Shown here in pieces: positions 1 through 11,114 of a DNA stretch of 64,000 nucleotides. This DNA is from Euptelea pleiosperma (taxonomy: Eukaryota; Streptophyta; Magnoliopsida; Ranunculales; Eupteleaceae): contig CM068547.1 in NCBI GenBank assembly GCA_035048495.1, positions 19,971,913 through 20,035,912 of the forward strand, in the 5' to 3' direction. The notes under the pieces are model-generated. The model was given only the letters and a program-made list of their open reading frames with translations, was not told where the DNA came from and searched no databases. Within the stretch, counting starts at the first letter, position 1, and each line of letters opens with the position of its first letter. The position numbers and the translations under genes were made by a program.

Positions 1-92
1 ATCTCAAATTTTGCAGGATAATCGGATCAAATTACAAATCTTGTTGAAGTTAGGGTTTCCGTAACCAACGACGCGGAAAAATCCTACTTTCA
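1..92 (+). repeat. 3' end of the 5' LTR of element A
   Basis: These 92 bases match the last 92 bases of the 3' LTR (27335-27426) exactly and end in ...CTACTTTCA, the family LTR terminus. They are followed by two A residues and the PBS. The rest of this LTR lies left of the window. Confidence 0.93.
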
Positions 93-94
93 AA

Positions 95-112
95 TGGCGC
101 CGCTGCCGCTCG
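95..112 (+). promoter_or_regulatory. Primer binding site of element A (tRNA-Asp-like)
   Basis: TGGCGCCGCTGCC begins two bases after the LTR end. It would pair with a tRNA 3' end GGCAGCGGCGCCA. From memory, plant tRNA-Asp ends GGCAACGGCGCCA, one mismatch away, and Athila elements are known to use tRNA-Asp. The site is repeated at the same place in B, C and G. Confidence 0.85.
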
Positions 113-1804
113 GGTGTTCGGGAGTGCGAAAAAGGACGTAAAGACGGAATTGGAAAGTTGCTGAATCGGAAAGCTGCTCAATTTGGCCAGCCCGACCTTT
201 TCGGGAAACTTTCTATTTTTTGTTTTTGTTGATTTTTAGCAGTTTTTAAATTATTATTTTTAATGCCTCGGAAGGCCGAGTGCAATTTGTAATAATTTAG
301 GAATTTTACTGCTTTCCATATAACTGCTAGATCTTGTTCTAGGGTTTTTTAGAAACCCTAGATTAAGTGAAAAATACCAAAAAAATAATAAATTCAAAAT
401 TCAAAAAAAATTAGGGTTTCATATTCTGCAGATTTTTAGAAATCACCAATCAAGGATTTGCGATTTTTGGAAAGATTCTAAAATCTTGAAACTTTGCTAA
501 ATTAGGGTTTCCCCTCTTAGAAGTTTCCTCTTTAGAAGAATTTCTATCTTTAGAAATCTTCCGAATTTGGAAAAGTCTGCAAAAGAAAACATCCCAAATC
601 TAGCAGAATTTCAAGTTTGGGAAATTTTCCAAAATTATAAGGGATCTCGCAATCAAATCTTTCTTGGAAGATCTCCACCGTTCGGGAAACTTTCCAATCT
701 AGGTATTTTCCAATCTGGGAATTCCTAAATTTTAACCCATTTCAAACTTGGAAATTAATTCAAAAACTTGCCTAAATCCAGTGCTTGTTCAGTGAACCCT
801 AAAAAGGCAAGGATCTTCCAAATAGAATCCCAAATACCTAGACCGTGAGATCTAACTGTTTCTGCAGGAACACGATCCAGTGTGGGTAGAGAGCGAAAGC
901 TCAAAGAGGTGGAGTCGGGCCCAAGCCCATTAGGATACCCCTCTCTAACCCACAGAGGCGACCCCGTGGCGTGGCCCACGGGAGGTAAGTCTCTATCCTC
1001 GCCTTGAGTGCGATACAGAGCATATTGGGTGCATCATTACCGCTTGTCTATTTGCTTTCGTATCCATATTCTTCGACTTGCGTGGCGTGGCCGTTAATCA
1101 ATCAACTCTAAGAGAGCAGACCCAGCTCCAAATTGAAACTGGTGGGATTTCATCACCCACCTCATCATTCCAACTGATTTGATCCCAAGGCTCCATTTAA
1201 TTAAAAAGAATCAAGAAGTAGAGCCAATTAGCCCGGTGTTCGAGGAAAAATCCACGCAAAGCGAACCCGCTTAACATCCAATCGAAATAAGACCACGAGC
1301 GCGGGTCCCTGTTGTCTAACACACCCATAAGTCCCTGCTACTCAAGTACACTGAGCTCGACGTGGCATCTTGGATTATTCGGCGGTTAGTTGCGTGTGGA
1401 CTAGGAACACGCATCAACCCTAGCTTAACCCGAGGGAACACTCTTCTTATATACTTGACCAATCCGGTTAGTCTGGGACGTACTTAAGTCAGCCATTGTG
1501 CCGCACGTCTGTCTAGGCTTCGAATTGCCTTGTTGTTAACTAGAGTTAGTACTAAAGGATTCGCTCTGAAGAGTGTAGCCTGGTGAGAACCTCTGAGTAC
1601 AAAACAGTTAGTCCGGCGGTTAAAAGATAAACTAGTGGCCCGCCCACTGTCATAATCTACTCTAGCCCCAAAACTAACAAAGATAATTCCTAAAATATAT
1701 CCTGATTGCTTAGAATAGGATTATCTGTGCTTGGTGTGCATCATTTAGGATAGTGTTCCTCTCTGGCAACTTTTTGCCAAGTATAGAGCTTGCCTCATTC
1801 GCGT
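113..1804 (+). other. Untranslated leader of element A
   Basis: About 1.7 kb between PBS and gag with no plus-strand ORF of note. The first part is AT-rich with many GGAAA/TTTCC and AAACCCTA motifs; the second part (about 860-1800) is of normal complexity and almost identical in B, C and G. It contains a polypyrimidine-TGCAG acceptor-like site (ending 867) and an AG/GTAAGT donor-like site (985). It is probably the genomic RNA leader carrying packaging or translation signals, but I can assign no specific signal with certainty. Confidence 0.7.
858..990 (+). promoter_or_regulatory. Exon-like module in the leader of A: splice acceptor and donor consensus
   Basis: TTTCTGCAG|GA ends at 867 and AG|GTAAGT breaks at 984/985, enclosing 117 bp. 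The same pair encloses exactly 117 bp in B (17703-17819, minus), C (29742-29858) and G (59497-59613). Whether it is spliced is unknown. Confidence 0.45.
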
Positions 1805-4800
1805 ATGCCCGATTGGACTCGCCCGAACAAACGCTTGGTTCGATCTGAGAATCACGTCCCTACAGTGGATCCTCCACTGAATTCTTCCCCATCTCTTTCC
1901 CCACTCACCTCCCCCAGTACTACTACCTTTGTAGTCATGGCAGTCGAACGACCTCTTATCGAGACGTTCGCTCCTATCTCTGCCAATCCACCCACTTGCA
2001 TTGTTCTCCCACCTACTACGGCGGTACAGTTCGAGATCAGGCCGCAGACGATCCAAATGCTGCCAACCTTTCGTGGTCTCCCAAGAGAAGACCCATATTC
2101 CCATATTAGGGAATTCCAACATGTCATCCTATTTTTCAAGAATCAGAACCTTGATGATGACAATGTCCGTCTGCGAGTTTTCCCATTCTCGCTCAAAGAC
2201 CGAGCCTCAGATTGGCTCTACTCCTTACTCGCTGATTCAATCAGCAGTTGGAAAGAGTTGGTGGGCAAATTCATGTCTAAATTCTACCCCATGACTCGGA
2301 CCAACCAAATGAAGCAACTCATCCAGGACTTTCGACAGAAGTCCGATGAGAAATTTTTCGAAGCGTGGGATAGATTCCAAGACTACCTGACTAAGTGTCC
2401 CCACCATAGCATCGACAAGGGCAATCTTGTCCATGTCTTCTACAAGGGACTTACTGATGAGTCCCGGACCATGGTAGAGTCAATGTGCCAAGGAAAATTC
2501 CTGCGCCAAACTCCGACCGATGCATACAAATTCTTGGGAGAGTTAGGAGAAAACTCTCAACATTGGACGACTGACTCAGAGTTCAGTCGAACCACTTCAG
2601 TCCAAAGGACAACCAAGGGACATGATGCTACAGCTGATACTGAGCTTCGATCTGTCATTCAAGAGTTGAGCAAGTCAGTCTCGGCACTGGCTGTGTCTGT
2701 ACAAAAGCCTACTCAACAATCTACCTCAGTCATGCATGTGGGACACGAGAGCCCTATGGCATCCTGCACCCTTTGTCTGCAACCCTCCCATAGTACTGAG
2801 CATTGTCCTTTGAATGAAGGATGGTGTAATCCTCTTCAAGAAGAAGTTTGTGCTTTCAGCACATACAAACCACCCACTCAGAACTCGTATAGTCAATCTT
2901 ATCATCCGGACACGAGAAACCACCCTAACTTCTCCTGGCGGCCTCAGTCTACTCAACCACAAGCTCAACCTCCACGTCAACCTCAGGGCATGTATCCTCC
3001 TGGGTTCAATCAACCCACTAGGCAATTCAATCAGGGACAATACCAGCAGAATCAGTACCCATCTAATCAGAACCAACAGTTCCAACAGGGTCAATACTCT
3101 GGACAATAGAGCACATTTCAGAATCAGCAAAGAGTTCCTCAGAACTTTCAGAACCAACAGATTGTCCCAACTAATTCTCCAGCCTATAACTATAATGCCC
3201 CGATGAGCTCGAGTCGCGAATTGGTGCCTCAGCTCCCTTTAGCTGCTCCCCAACAGTCGGTCCCCAAACCCGGTATCGAGGACCTTCTAGCTCAACTCAT
3301 TACTCAATCTATGCAACGCCTAGAGCAACAGCAACAGCAATCCATGCTTCGTCTAGAGCAACGTCTAGGTAACTTAGAAGCTGAGAAAGCTAAGGGGATC
3401 TTTCCTAGCCAACCCATTGCCAACCCTAAAGGAAATGCCAAAGGGGCAGTATATGAGATCGGATCCCAATCTCAAAGCCAGAATGAGAACTGTCAAGGGG
3501 AGGTGCAAGCTGTAACCACCCTACGATCTGGAAAAACGGTGGACATGGGAGTCCAACCACCACCGGTGCCATCTCCAACACCCATCACTCGTACAGAGGA
3601 AACTAGTCCCAATCCTACCTCTGCTTCATCCACCTCTGCACCAACATCAGATATCCATGTGCAGAAATCCAAGGCTAAAGACAAATCCATTTGTCGAATA
3701 AAGCCTCCCTTCCCGGACAGACTTGTCCAAGATAAGCGGGATCAGCAATTCTCTGAGATCTTAGATGTCTTTAAAGACGTCCAGATCAATATCCCATTCC
3801 TTTCTGCTATCAAGCAAATCCCCTCCTATGCCAAATTTCTCAAGGACTTGTGCACAGTTAAGCGGCGTACGCATGTACCCAAAGCTGCCTTCTTGGCCGA
3901 AAAAGCTACCGCGTTCATTCAACGCAACAGTGTGATCAAACACAAGGATCCAGGTAGCCCAACTGTCCAATGTGAAATTGGTGACAACTTTAGCTGCACT
4001 GCCTTGCTAGATTTAGGAGCTAGCGTCAACCTCATACCATTCTCGGTATATCAGCAGTTAGGACTGAAAGATATGAAGCCTACCAATGTCACCCTGAAAT
4101 TGGCTGATCAGTCCATCAAGATTCCAAGAGGAATCATTGAAGATGTCCTAGTAAAAGTCGCTGACTTTTATTATCCTGTGGACTTTATCATTCTAGACAC
4201 CGAGCCGTGTCAGGATAACCGCATTTCGGTCATCTTAGGCCGTCCATTCCTTGCCACCGCGAACGCACACATCGGGTGCCAGGACGGAAACATGTCCATT
4301 GCTTTCGGTAACCTCAAAGCTGAGGTCAACATCTTTCGTTTAATGCAACAAGATGCCGATCGCGAAGTGACCGATGAAATGTGTGCCGTTGAGAGTCTAA
4401 TCCCGGACTCCACCGAAGATATTCTTAAGCAGTGTCTAGAACACTTTGGAGCTGACTTTGCAACATAGTCAGCTATTTCTGATCTCAATGATCTTTTGGA
4501 GACTGCTCCACTGATAGAGATCCCCGCTCCTCTCATCGAGTTCGAGCCTCTGATAACCATGGCCAGAGAACCCATCATTCCTTTACCTACTGAAGTCAAA
4601 CCTCTTCAATCCGTGTCTTCTGTGACACCTATTTCTACTTCATCTGCTCCAATATTGGAGCTTAAGCCTCTTCCCACAGATCTTTCCTATGCCTATCTTG
4701 GTCCTAAGGAAACCTACCCTGTCATTATTGCTTCCGCTTTGTCTGAGAGTGAACGTAAGAAACTTCTCGAGCTGCTCAACGAGCACAAATCTGCGATAGG

Positions 4801-6209
4801 TTGGACTATAGATGATATTCGAGGCATAGACCCCTCGGTGTGCCAACATCACATCTATCTCGAGGATGAATCCAAAACCTCGCGAGAACACCAGAGGAGG
4901 TTGAACCCCGTCTTGAAGGATGTAGTCCGGGATGAGGTCCTTAAACTGTTAGATGCGGGTATCATTTATCCCATCTCCGATAGCAAATGGGTGAGTCCTA
5001 TTCATGTCGTCCCTAAAAAGGCAGGATTCACAGTTGTGGAAAATGAGAACAAGGAAATGGTAACCCAGCGCCTGAAGAAAGGGTGGAGAGTCTGCATCGA
5101 TTACCGACGACTCAACACCAACACTAGGAAGGACCATTTTCCTTTACCCTTCATAAACCAAATGTTGGAGAGACTAGCAGGTCACTCCTATTACTGCTTC
5201 CTCGATGGTTACTCAGGGTATAATCAAATACCAATCGCCCCTGAGGATCACGAGAAGACAACCTTCACTTGTCCCTTTGGCACTTTTGCCTACAAGCGCA
5301 TGCCCTTTGGCCTCTGTAATGCACCCGCGACCTTTCAAAGGTGTATGATGAGCATATTCTCTGACATGGTGGAAAAATTCCTCGAAGTCTTTATGGACGA
5401 CTTCTCAGTTTTTGGGTCATCCTTTGATGACTGTCTGAACCATCTAGGGCTTGTACTTCACCGCTGTCAGGACAAGCGACTTGTCCTCAATTGGGAGAAA
5501 TGCCACTTCATGGTGAAGAAGGGCATTGTTCTGGGACATGTCATTTCCCATCAGGGCATTGAGGTCGACAAAGCTAAAATCGATATCATCTCGACCTTGC
5601 CCATTCCTAAGTCCGTGCGTGACATCCGATCCTTTTTGGGACACGGAGGATTCTATAGGCGATTCATCAAGGACTTCTCTCAAATCGCTCGACCTCTGTC
5701 TCATCTTCTAGCTAAAGATAGTCCTTTCGACTTTAATGCTGACTGTGTCAAGGCATTTGAGCATCTCAAATCTGAGCTCACTACTGCGCCCATTATCCGT
5801 CCCCCGGATTGGACTCTACCTTTCGAGGTAATGTGCGATGCTTCTGACTACGCGTTAGGCGCTGTTCTAGGGCAGAGAGTTGACAAAAGGTCACACGTGA
5901 TCTACTACGCGAGCAAAACTCTTAACTCTGCCCAAATGAATTACTCCACCACTGAGAAAGAACTCCTGGCGGTAGTCTTCGCCCTTGATAAATTCCGTCA
6001 GTACCTCTTAGCCACTAAGGTGGTAGTGTACACTGATCATGCAGCCCTTCGTTATCTCATGTCGAAAAAGGAAACCAAGCCTCGATTAATTCGATGGATT
6101 CTCTTACTGCAGGAATTCGACCTCGAGATTAAGGATAAGAAAGGAACTGAGAATGTAGTGGCTGATCACTTGTCTAGACTGACTTTAGAGTCATCCTTCG
6201 ACACCCAGC
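1805..6209 (+). pseudogene. gag-pol: Gag-protease-RT-RNase H polyprotein of element A, 5' part, disrupted
   Basis: One reading frame encodes Gag and most of Pol. I chose the ATG at 1805 because upstream in-frame starts are only TTG. Visible in order (residues from this ATG): retrotransposon Gag core around 85-225 with the [11 protein letters not shown] block; a CX2CX4HX4C zinc knuckle near 320-333; a retropepsin DLGAS motif near 734; reverse transcriptase with [11 protein letters not shown] near 1131 and catalytic FMDD near 1195; RNase H starting around 1344 with [12 protein letters not shown] and [10 protein letters not shown]. In-frame stops lie at 3107-3109 (CAG in related copies) and 4466-4468 (GAG in related copies). 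The frame is then cut at 6209 by element B between RNase H and integrase and resumes at 21579. Confidence 0.95.
6205..6209 (+). repeat. Left target-site duplication of element B (CCAGC)
   Basis: Five bases before the TG terminus; the right copy is CTAGC at 21579-21583, one base different. Element C carries the uninterrupted pol sequence at this place. Confidence 0.85.
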
Positions 6210-7219
6210 TGAAAGTAGGATTTTTCCGCGTCGTTGGTTACGGAAATCCTAGATCTCAACAATATTTTTGTAATTATCCGATTCTTTTTTACTCAAATCC
6301 TGCAAAAATCACAGGCTTGTACAGTGCTCGTGTCGGATGTCGATCCGCACTCAGGGTTAGTTAGCGCGACTCATGAACATGCAATGACGGATTTTTATCA
6401 AGAAAACATGGAGAGGTGAGAATGGTGATCGATTTAAAATAATTATTGTCGATTTTTAGAGAGAGAAATTTCCCACAAGTAATTAAGACGAGAATAAATT
6501 GAGAAAAAAAAAAAAAAAAAAAACTGAAAACACAATACTGCAAAATCAATTAAACTTTATTCAATCATAGTGCTTACAAACTATCTTTGTAGAAAAAAAC
6601 TTGACTATAAAGCATTAAAATTCTAGAGAGATTTAGAGATAGAAATAAGAACTAGAGAGAGAAAAGAACTAGTGAGAGAGATAAGGAATTGCCACTTACT
6701 AGAGAGGTGTGATCGGCCGGCAATGGAGTGCTTGGCCAATGATTGAAGATCGATCATGGATGGTGGATTGAACCAGAAAGTGAAGTGGTTGCATGGAGGT
6801 GCTGGTCGTGAAAGAGATCAAGAAGTGAAAGGGGGTGGAAGTGATTCACAGCATGGCCTTGAAGGAGCGGGTGTGGACATGATTCAGCAGGTGATCTCGG
6901 TGGTGAAAGAGGCTTTGATGGTGGCGGTAATGGCAGGTGGGAAGATGGAGGCGACGGCTTGTGGAGCACGTTGGAGACGTGGCTGATTGGAGGCGTTGGT
7001 GATGGAGTTTGACGGTGGTGGGCTGGGCGGTGCACACCAACAGCTGTAGCCTTGAAGGCTTGCTGCTATGAGGTGTTGCAGCTGCAGGTGACCAAGAAGG
7101 AGATTCTCCTTCTCCTTTTCTTCTTCTTCCCACCTTCTTCTCTCTTTGTTTTTTTTTTGGTTTTCTCTTTTTCTGTTTTTTTTTTTTTTTTTCTTTTTTT
7201 TTTTTTTGAGCAAAACGGA

Positions 7220-7244
7220 CTGGAGTTGCAGGTTGCAACTCCAG
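7220..7244 (-). other. LTR hairpin, CTGGAG variant (B 3' LTR)
   Basis: Arms CTGGAGTTGCA and TGCAACTCCAG are perfectly complementary over 11 bp with a 3-nt loop. A copy lies at 19604-19628 in the other LTR. Confidence 0.8.
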
Positions 7245-7720
7245 CACGTTAGAGAGTGTGGGGGTGGTGGCTGGTGCAGGCGGTGCTGCTAGTGCAGTGG
7301 CAGCAACGATGATCAAGAAGGGGCGAGCTGTGCTTCCACTCCAGCAGGTAGGAGTCCTTCCTCTTCTATCTTCTTCTCTTTCCTTTTTGCTTTTCTGGTT
7401 TTTTTTTTTTTTTTGTTTTGCTGTGTTGTGCAGCAATGGCTGGATGTGCAGACCGTGAAGTAACAACGGTGGAGGAGATGAGGCGGTGGTGCACCTGCAA
7501 GTTGCTGGTGCGTTCGGTGATAATGATCCCAAAGGAGGATAGGACGATGGAGGAGATGAGGAGAGGGAGGCGAAGATAGAAGTGCTGTGTGCGGTGAAGT
7601 GGGAACGACTAGGACAAAGTATGGAGAGAAGGGTGAGTACGGCTGCTAGGGTTTTTGGGTAGAAAGAGAAGTGAAGGGAGAGGGACGGTCAAGAGAGAAT
7701 CTCTTCTCTTTCTCCCTTTC

Positions 7721-7727
7721 TTTATAT
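7721..7727 (-). promoter_or_regulatory. TATA box of the B 3' LTR
   Basis: ATATAAA on the minus strand followed by a purine-rich stretch, placed centrally in the LTR as expected for the U3/R boundary. The second LTR has it at 20105-20111. Confidence 0.6.
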
Positions 7728-7823
7728 GGGGTGAGGGGTTTCTAATTTTCTTTTCAAATGTGGGGGTACTCTTGGAAAGATTCAAAAAAAAAACGTTAAT
7801 GGTCCCCCCCCCCCCTTTTGTTT

Positions 7824-7845
7824 CCACAACCTATTAAAGTTGTGG
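7824..7845 (-). other. Inverted repeat upstream of the B LTR TATA box
   Basis: CCACAAC and GTTGTGG form 7-bp arms around an 8-nt loop, about 100 bp upstream of the TATA box on the minus strand. A second perfect repeat, ATCAACA/TGTTGAT with a 2-nt loop, lies at 7859-7874. The same first repeat is at 20206-20227 in the 5' LTR. Confidence 0.5.
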
Positions 7846-9197
7846 GTTAATTTGGTGTATCAACATTTGTTGATGCTGCCCATTATCCATGCTTCATGCA
7901 CTACCACCGTTGATTTTTGATGCTATCCATCATTTTTCTATTCATCCATGTGGCTTGCCACATCATTCCTCACAGTTAGATAGCTACAAACTGCCATGTC
8001 ACCCCTTTGATTTGCTACCCATCTTGCATATGGTCCATCCCCTTGGATGCCAAAGTTAAGTAGTATTTTCTTTGTGGGCCCATTCATGCATCACTCTACA
8101 TTATCCATCTCAAAACGCCTTCCACTTCTTTTTTTTTTTTTTTTTTTTTTTCTTTTTTTTTTTTTTTTTATCAAGGGCATCATGTTGGTCCAACATCACC
8201 TTCGCTTTGGTTCATATTGTATATGTTGGCCCACATTTGTTTCTTGATTGCGCAACTTGGATTATCCTTGGTGAAACCATTCGCTTGCCACAGACGTACA
8301 TGACCTTGGTCACTATTGTGGCCTACCAATTTGTCATCAACTTGAATGCTTCGATAGCCATCTGTCTTTAATAATCAAATGTCCACACACCTTGAATAGA
8401 TAATCCTCCACATTTAGCTGATTTGATGTCCACCCCAAGTGCAGTTGGGTGCATTTTTGTGATGCATCGCGTATTTGTGGTCCAACAGCTTGGACACCCT
8501 TGGTCCATGTCCTTCAATGTACATGCCTTTTGCATTGTTACTAAGCGCAATTTGTTCCACAACAATGGCCTGTGTCCTCGTAATCTGCCCAGACCCCCAA
8601 GAATGGCCCCGTTAAGGTTCATTGGCTCAATTCTACAATCCTCTATCCTAACTTGTATTTGGCCCATTCATTCTTATCATGGCTTGCTGATTCCTTAGGC
8701 TTTGCTTTGGAAGTCGATTGTGGGCTCGTATTTCATCAAAATTGTTCGATAGTACTCCTTCATTTAGCAACTTGACCAATGTCGTGGTTTAGCATCATGG
8801 TCCACTGATACATCAACTTGGCACACCTTCGTAGCCCAATTCTGTAGTCACTTGCTGCGTATATCCGTGCACGATCATCCATGTATGTGGGCTTGTTAAG
8901 CTTTGATAATGGGCTTTCATGATTGATTTGGGCCCACAAGTCTCGAGAATCGTCCCATCGGGGTTTCCTGCAACAGAAGAAGCGCGTAATGAGACTTTAT
9001 CAGAACGGCTTAATATTTAGACTTCCGAAAATGTGTTTAATGCATGCAAATATACCATTTCGTCCAGAAAAGTGTGTTTTACGCAATGAGATAGACTCTT
9101 ACGTAGAAAAGTGGATAATTAGAGCAGTTTTACGTAGGAGAGTGCGCTAACGCTAACAGGATAAGTGCTTAAAATAAGCACTTTTGAGCGAATATCA

Positions 9198-9210
9198 CAA
9201 CCCCCAACCA
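9198..9210 (-). promoter_or_regulatory. Polypurine tract of element B
   Basis: On the minus strand TGGTTGGGGGTTG directly precedes the LTR TGATATT. It would prime plus-strand DNA synthesis. Two related G-rich motifs lie at 10788-10802 and 11074-11086. Confidence 0.75.
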
Positions 9211-10732
9211 GCATATTGCCAATCCTTGGCAATTAGTGCGAAATACATGAGCTTAAAAGGGCTCTGCATATGCTGCACACTTTTTTCATATTAGCTCAGG
9301 GAAAACCCCGTTCGTCAAATCATTGAATGGATGCAAAAACAGTTACATGCTAGCGAAGAGTTGGAAAGTTTTGGCAAGACTACAGACTGATAATCATGAC
9401 CCAGAATAGTCAGACTCTGCGTGTGTGTGTGCTCAACGTTCTCATCATCCGACAGTAAAGATTTCTAGATCACCTCTAAGTTTTTATGCCTCGACCTCAA
9501 ATCTCACACGTTTAGCACTCAGAATAGAATCACACAAGAAGGGTTTTCTTCTTTTCTCTCAATTTATATGTGAGGAGATGTATTGATATATGAAAGCAAA
9601 GATCTCACATATGTATTATTTGAAGGAAGGACATCTTTAACAGAAGAAGATCTCATGATTGGAATACCACTTCACTCGGGAACGTTAGATCAAACTCTAT
9701 AGCTTCTCCTTCTCCAATCTCCACATTTTATGATCGTGCTCTCCTAGAATCAAGTAGGACTTTCCTGGGTTGTAATGAGGCTTAGGTCAGGTGTAGAAAA
9801 ATAAAGGTATACAGGATTTCAAAGATCTTGAGAGGATATTGCCATTTTCTTGAATTTTTCCTGCGACGTAACACCATTATCTGGTTCTTTTTCCTTTTTT
9901 CGTATTTTTCTCTTTTTCTTGATATTTCTGAGACTGCTCAATTTCTTTTCAGCTCTTCTTCATACTTTCTTTCTATATTTTGTTTTTGGCTTGAACCACT
10001 TTCTTTTCCTTTTGATTCTTCTTCTTTACTTTTCTTTTCACGGTACACCCACATCAGTTATTCTTTTGTCCATCTCAAAATAAGGGTAGCCAGTCTTGTT
10101 TCGTAGCTAGACTGGATTTTAGGTTGATGGGTTTGCAAATAAAAGGCTTTTATAGAAAGGTTCAAGGGGTTTCTAGTGAAGTATAATTCAGGTGAGTAAA
10201 AAGGCTGAATGGTTCAGAAAAATGGCCTAAATCATTTTCTAGGGTTTGCACTATCATGTATATTATTTTGACTGGATATAGAGAAGGTTTTGTCGTAGTA
10301 ATCCAATGTTGATGTCGTTCTGAGTTTTATGATCGAAGCAAAAAATAATGAGATCTCTCAACGAATATTGCGGGCATGAAGAATAGTGAGTCATCTTGTG
10401 ACTCAGGATTATTGTATAACTCTCCGAAATGATTAAAGGTTCGAAAGCTCGCTGGGTTAGGTCTCCACAATTATTCTCACAGGGTCTCTAGAGTTTCAAA
10501 ACTTAGGATGACTCTGATGTTGATAGTGTACAATTGTGCCAAATCTGAGTTTTTCTGAGTTTTCAAACCTGCTGTAGTCATGCTTGAATTGACTCAACGC
10601 TAACTTTAAACAAAAATTGACATCCTCAATACTGACTTAACGGAGGTTTTCAGCTAATCAAAGTCAGGGTATTTGACACATTTTTGAAATTCTAGAAAAC
10701 TTTTGGAGAACATCGGAAATCACCCCAAAAAC

Positions 10733-10767
<35 letters not shown>

Positions 10768-11114
10768 GACATGAGTTTTGGTAAATACCCACCCCCAACC
10801 AAAATACAGCACCGTCCTCGGTGCTCATGAACGGGACATAAAATGATACAAATCAATGATGATGATGCAAAGATTCAGGAAGGATGTTACCAAATCGGCA
10901 GAAACTCGACAGTGTGTGGTACCTGATGATCGGAAGAATGAATGTACCTGCATTTCCAGAGATATAACAGTAATAACAAATGCATGAGACTCATGTACTC
11001 TAGGAATACCGGAATTGCCTTTCCGAAAGCGCTAAGTTTTACGTCTTCAGCCAGACATGACGGGGGTGAGAGGCACCCCCAACCAAGTTAGAGCTCAGGA
11101 GACTGAGTGAATCA
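9211..11114 (-). other. Non-coding spacer of element B between pol and PPT
   Basis: About 1.9 kb without an env-like ORF. On the minus strand it holds a GGGGGTG/CACCCCC hairpin (11061-11079) just after the pol stop, a G-rich motif at 10788-10802, a long A tract (T run 10738-10764) and TATAAAAG near 10147-10154. Small ORFs on the opposite strand at 9828-10106 are the complement of an A/G-rich stretch. Confidence 0.75.

Larger units (their letters stand above)
6210..9197 (-). repeat. 3' LTR of element B
   Basis: Read on the minus strand it starts TGATATTCGCTCAAAAGTGC and ends CTACTTTCA, the family termini. It holds a TATA box near 7721-7727, inverted repeats at 7824-7845 and 7859-7874, long T tracts and a C run near 7807, and one GGAGTTGCA hairpin at 7220-7244. 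The several ORFs inside are low-complexity or present only because the LTR is duplicated; I do not regard them as genes. Confidence 0.95.

Noticed and set aside
755..979. Antisense ORF in the leader, also seen at 59468-59695
   Set aside because: It follows from the high leader similarity between copies; the frame changes at both ends and no domain is recognisable.
3107..3109. Possible programmed stop readthrough between gag and pol in element A
   Set aside because: B reads CAG here and is open through the whole region; the stop is private to A.
6210..9197. Reading the TGAAAGTAGG...ATATCA blocks as DNA transposons, because they begin and end with short conserved termini and have TSDs
   Set aside because: The same block precedes a PBS and follows a PPT, and two copies flank gag-pol in B, so they are LTRs in reverse orientation.
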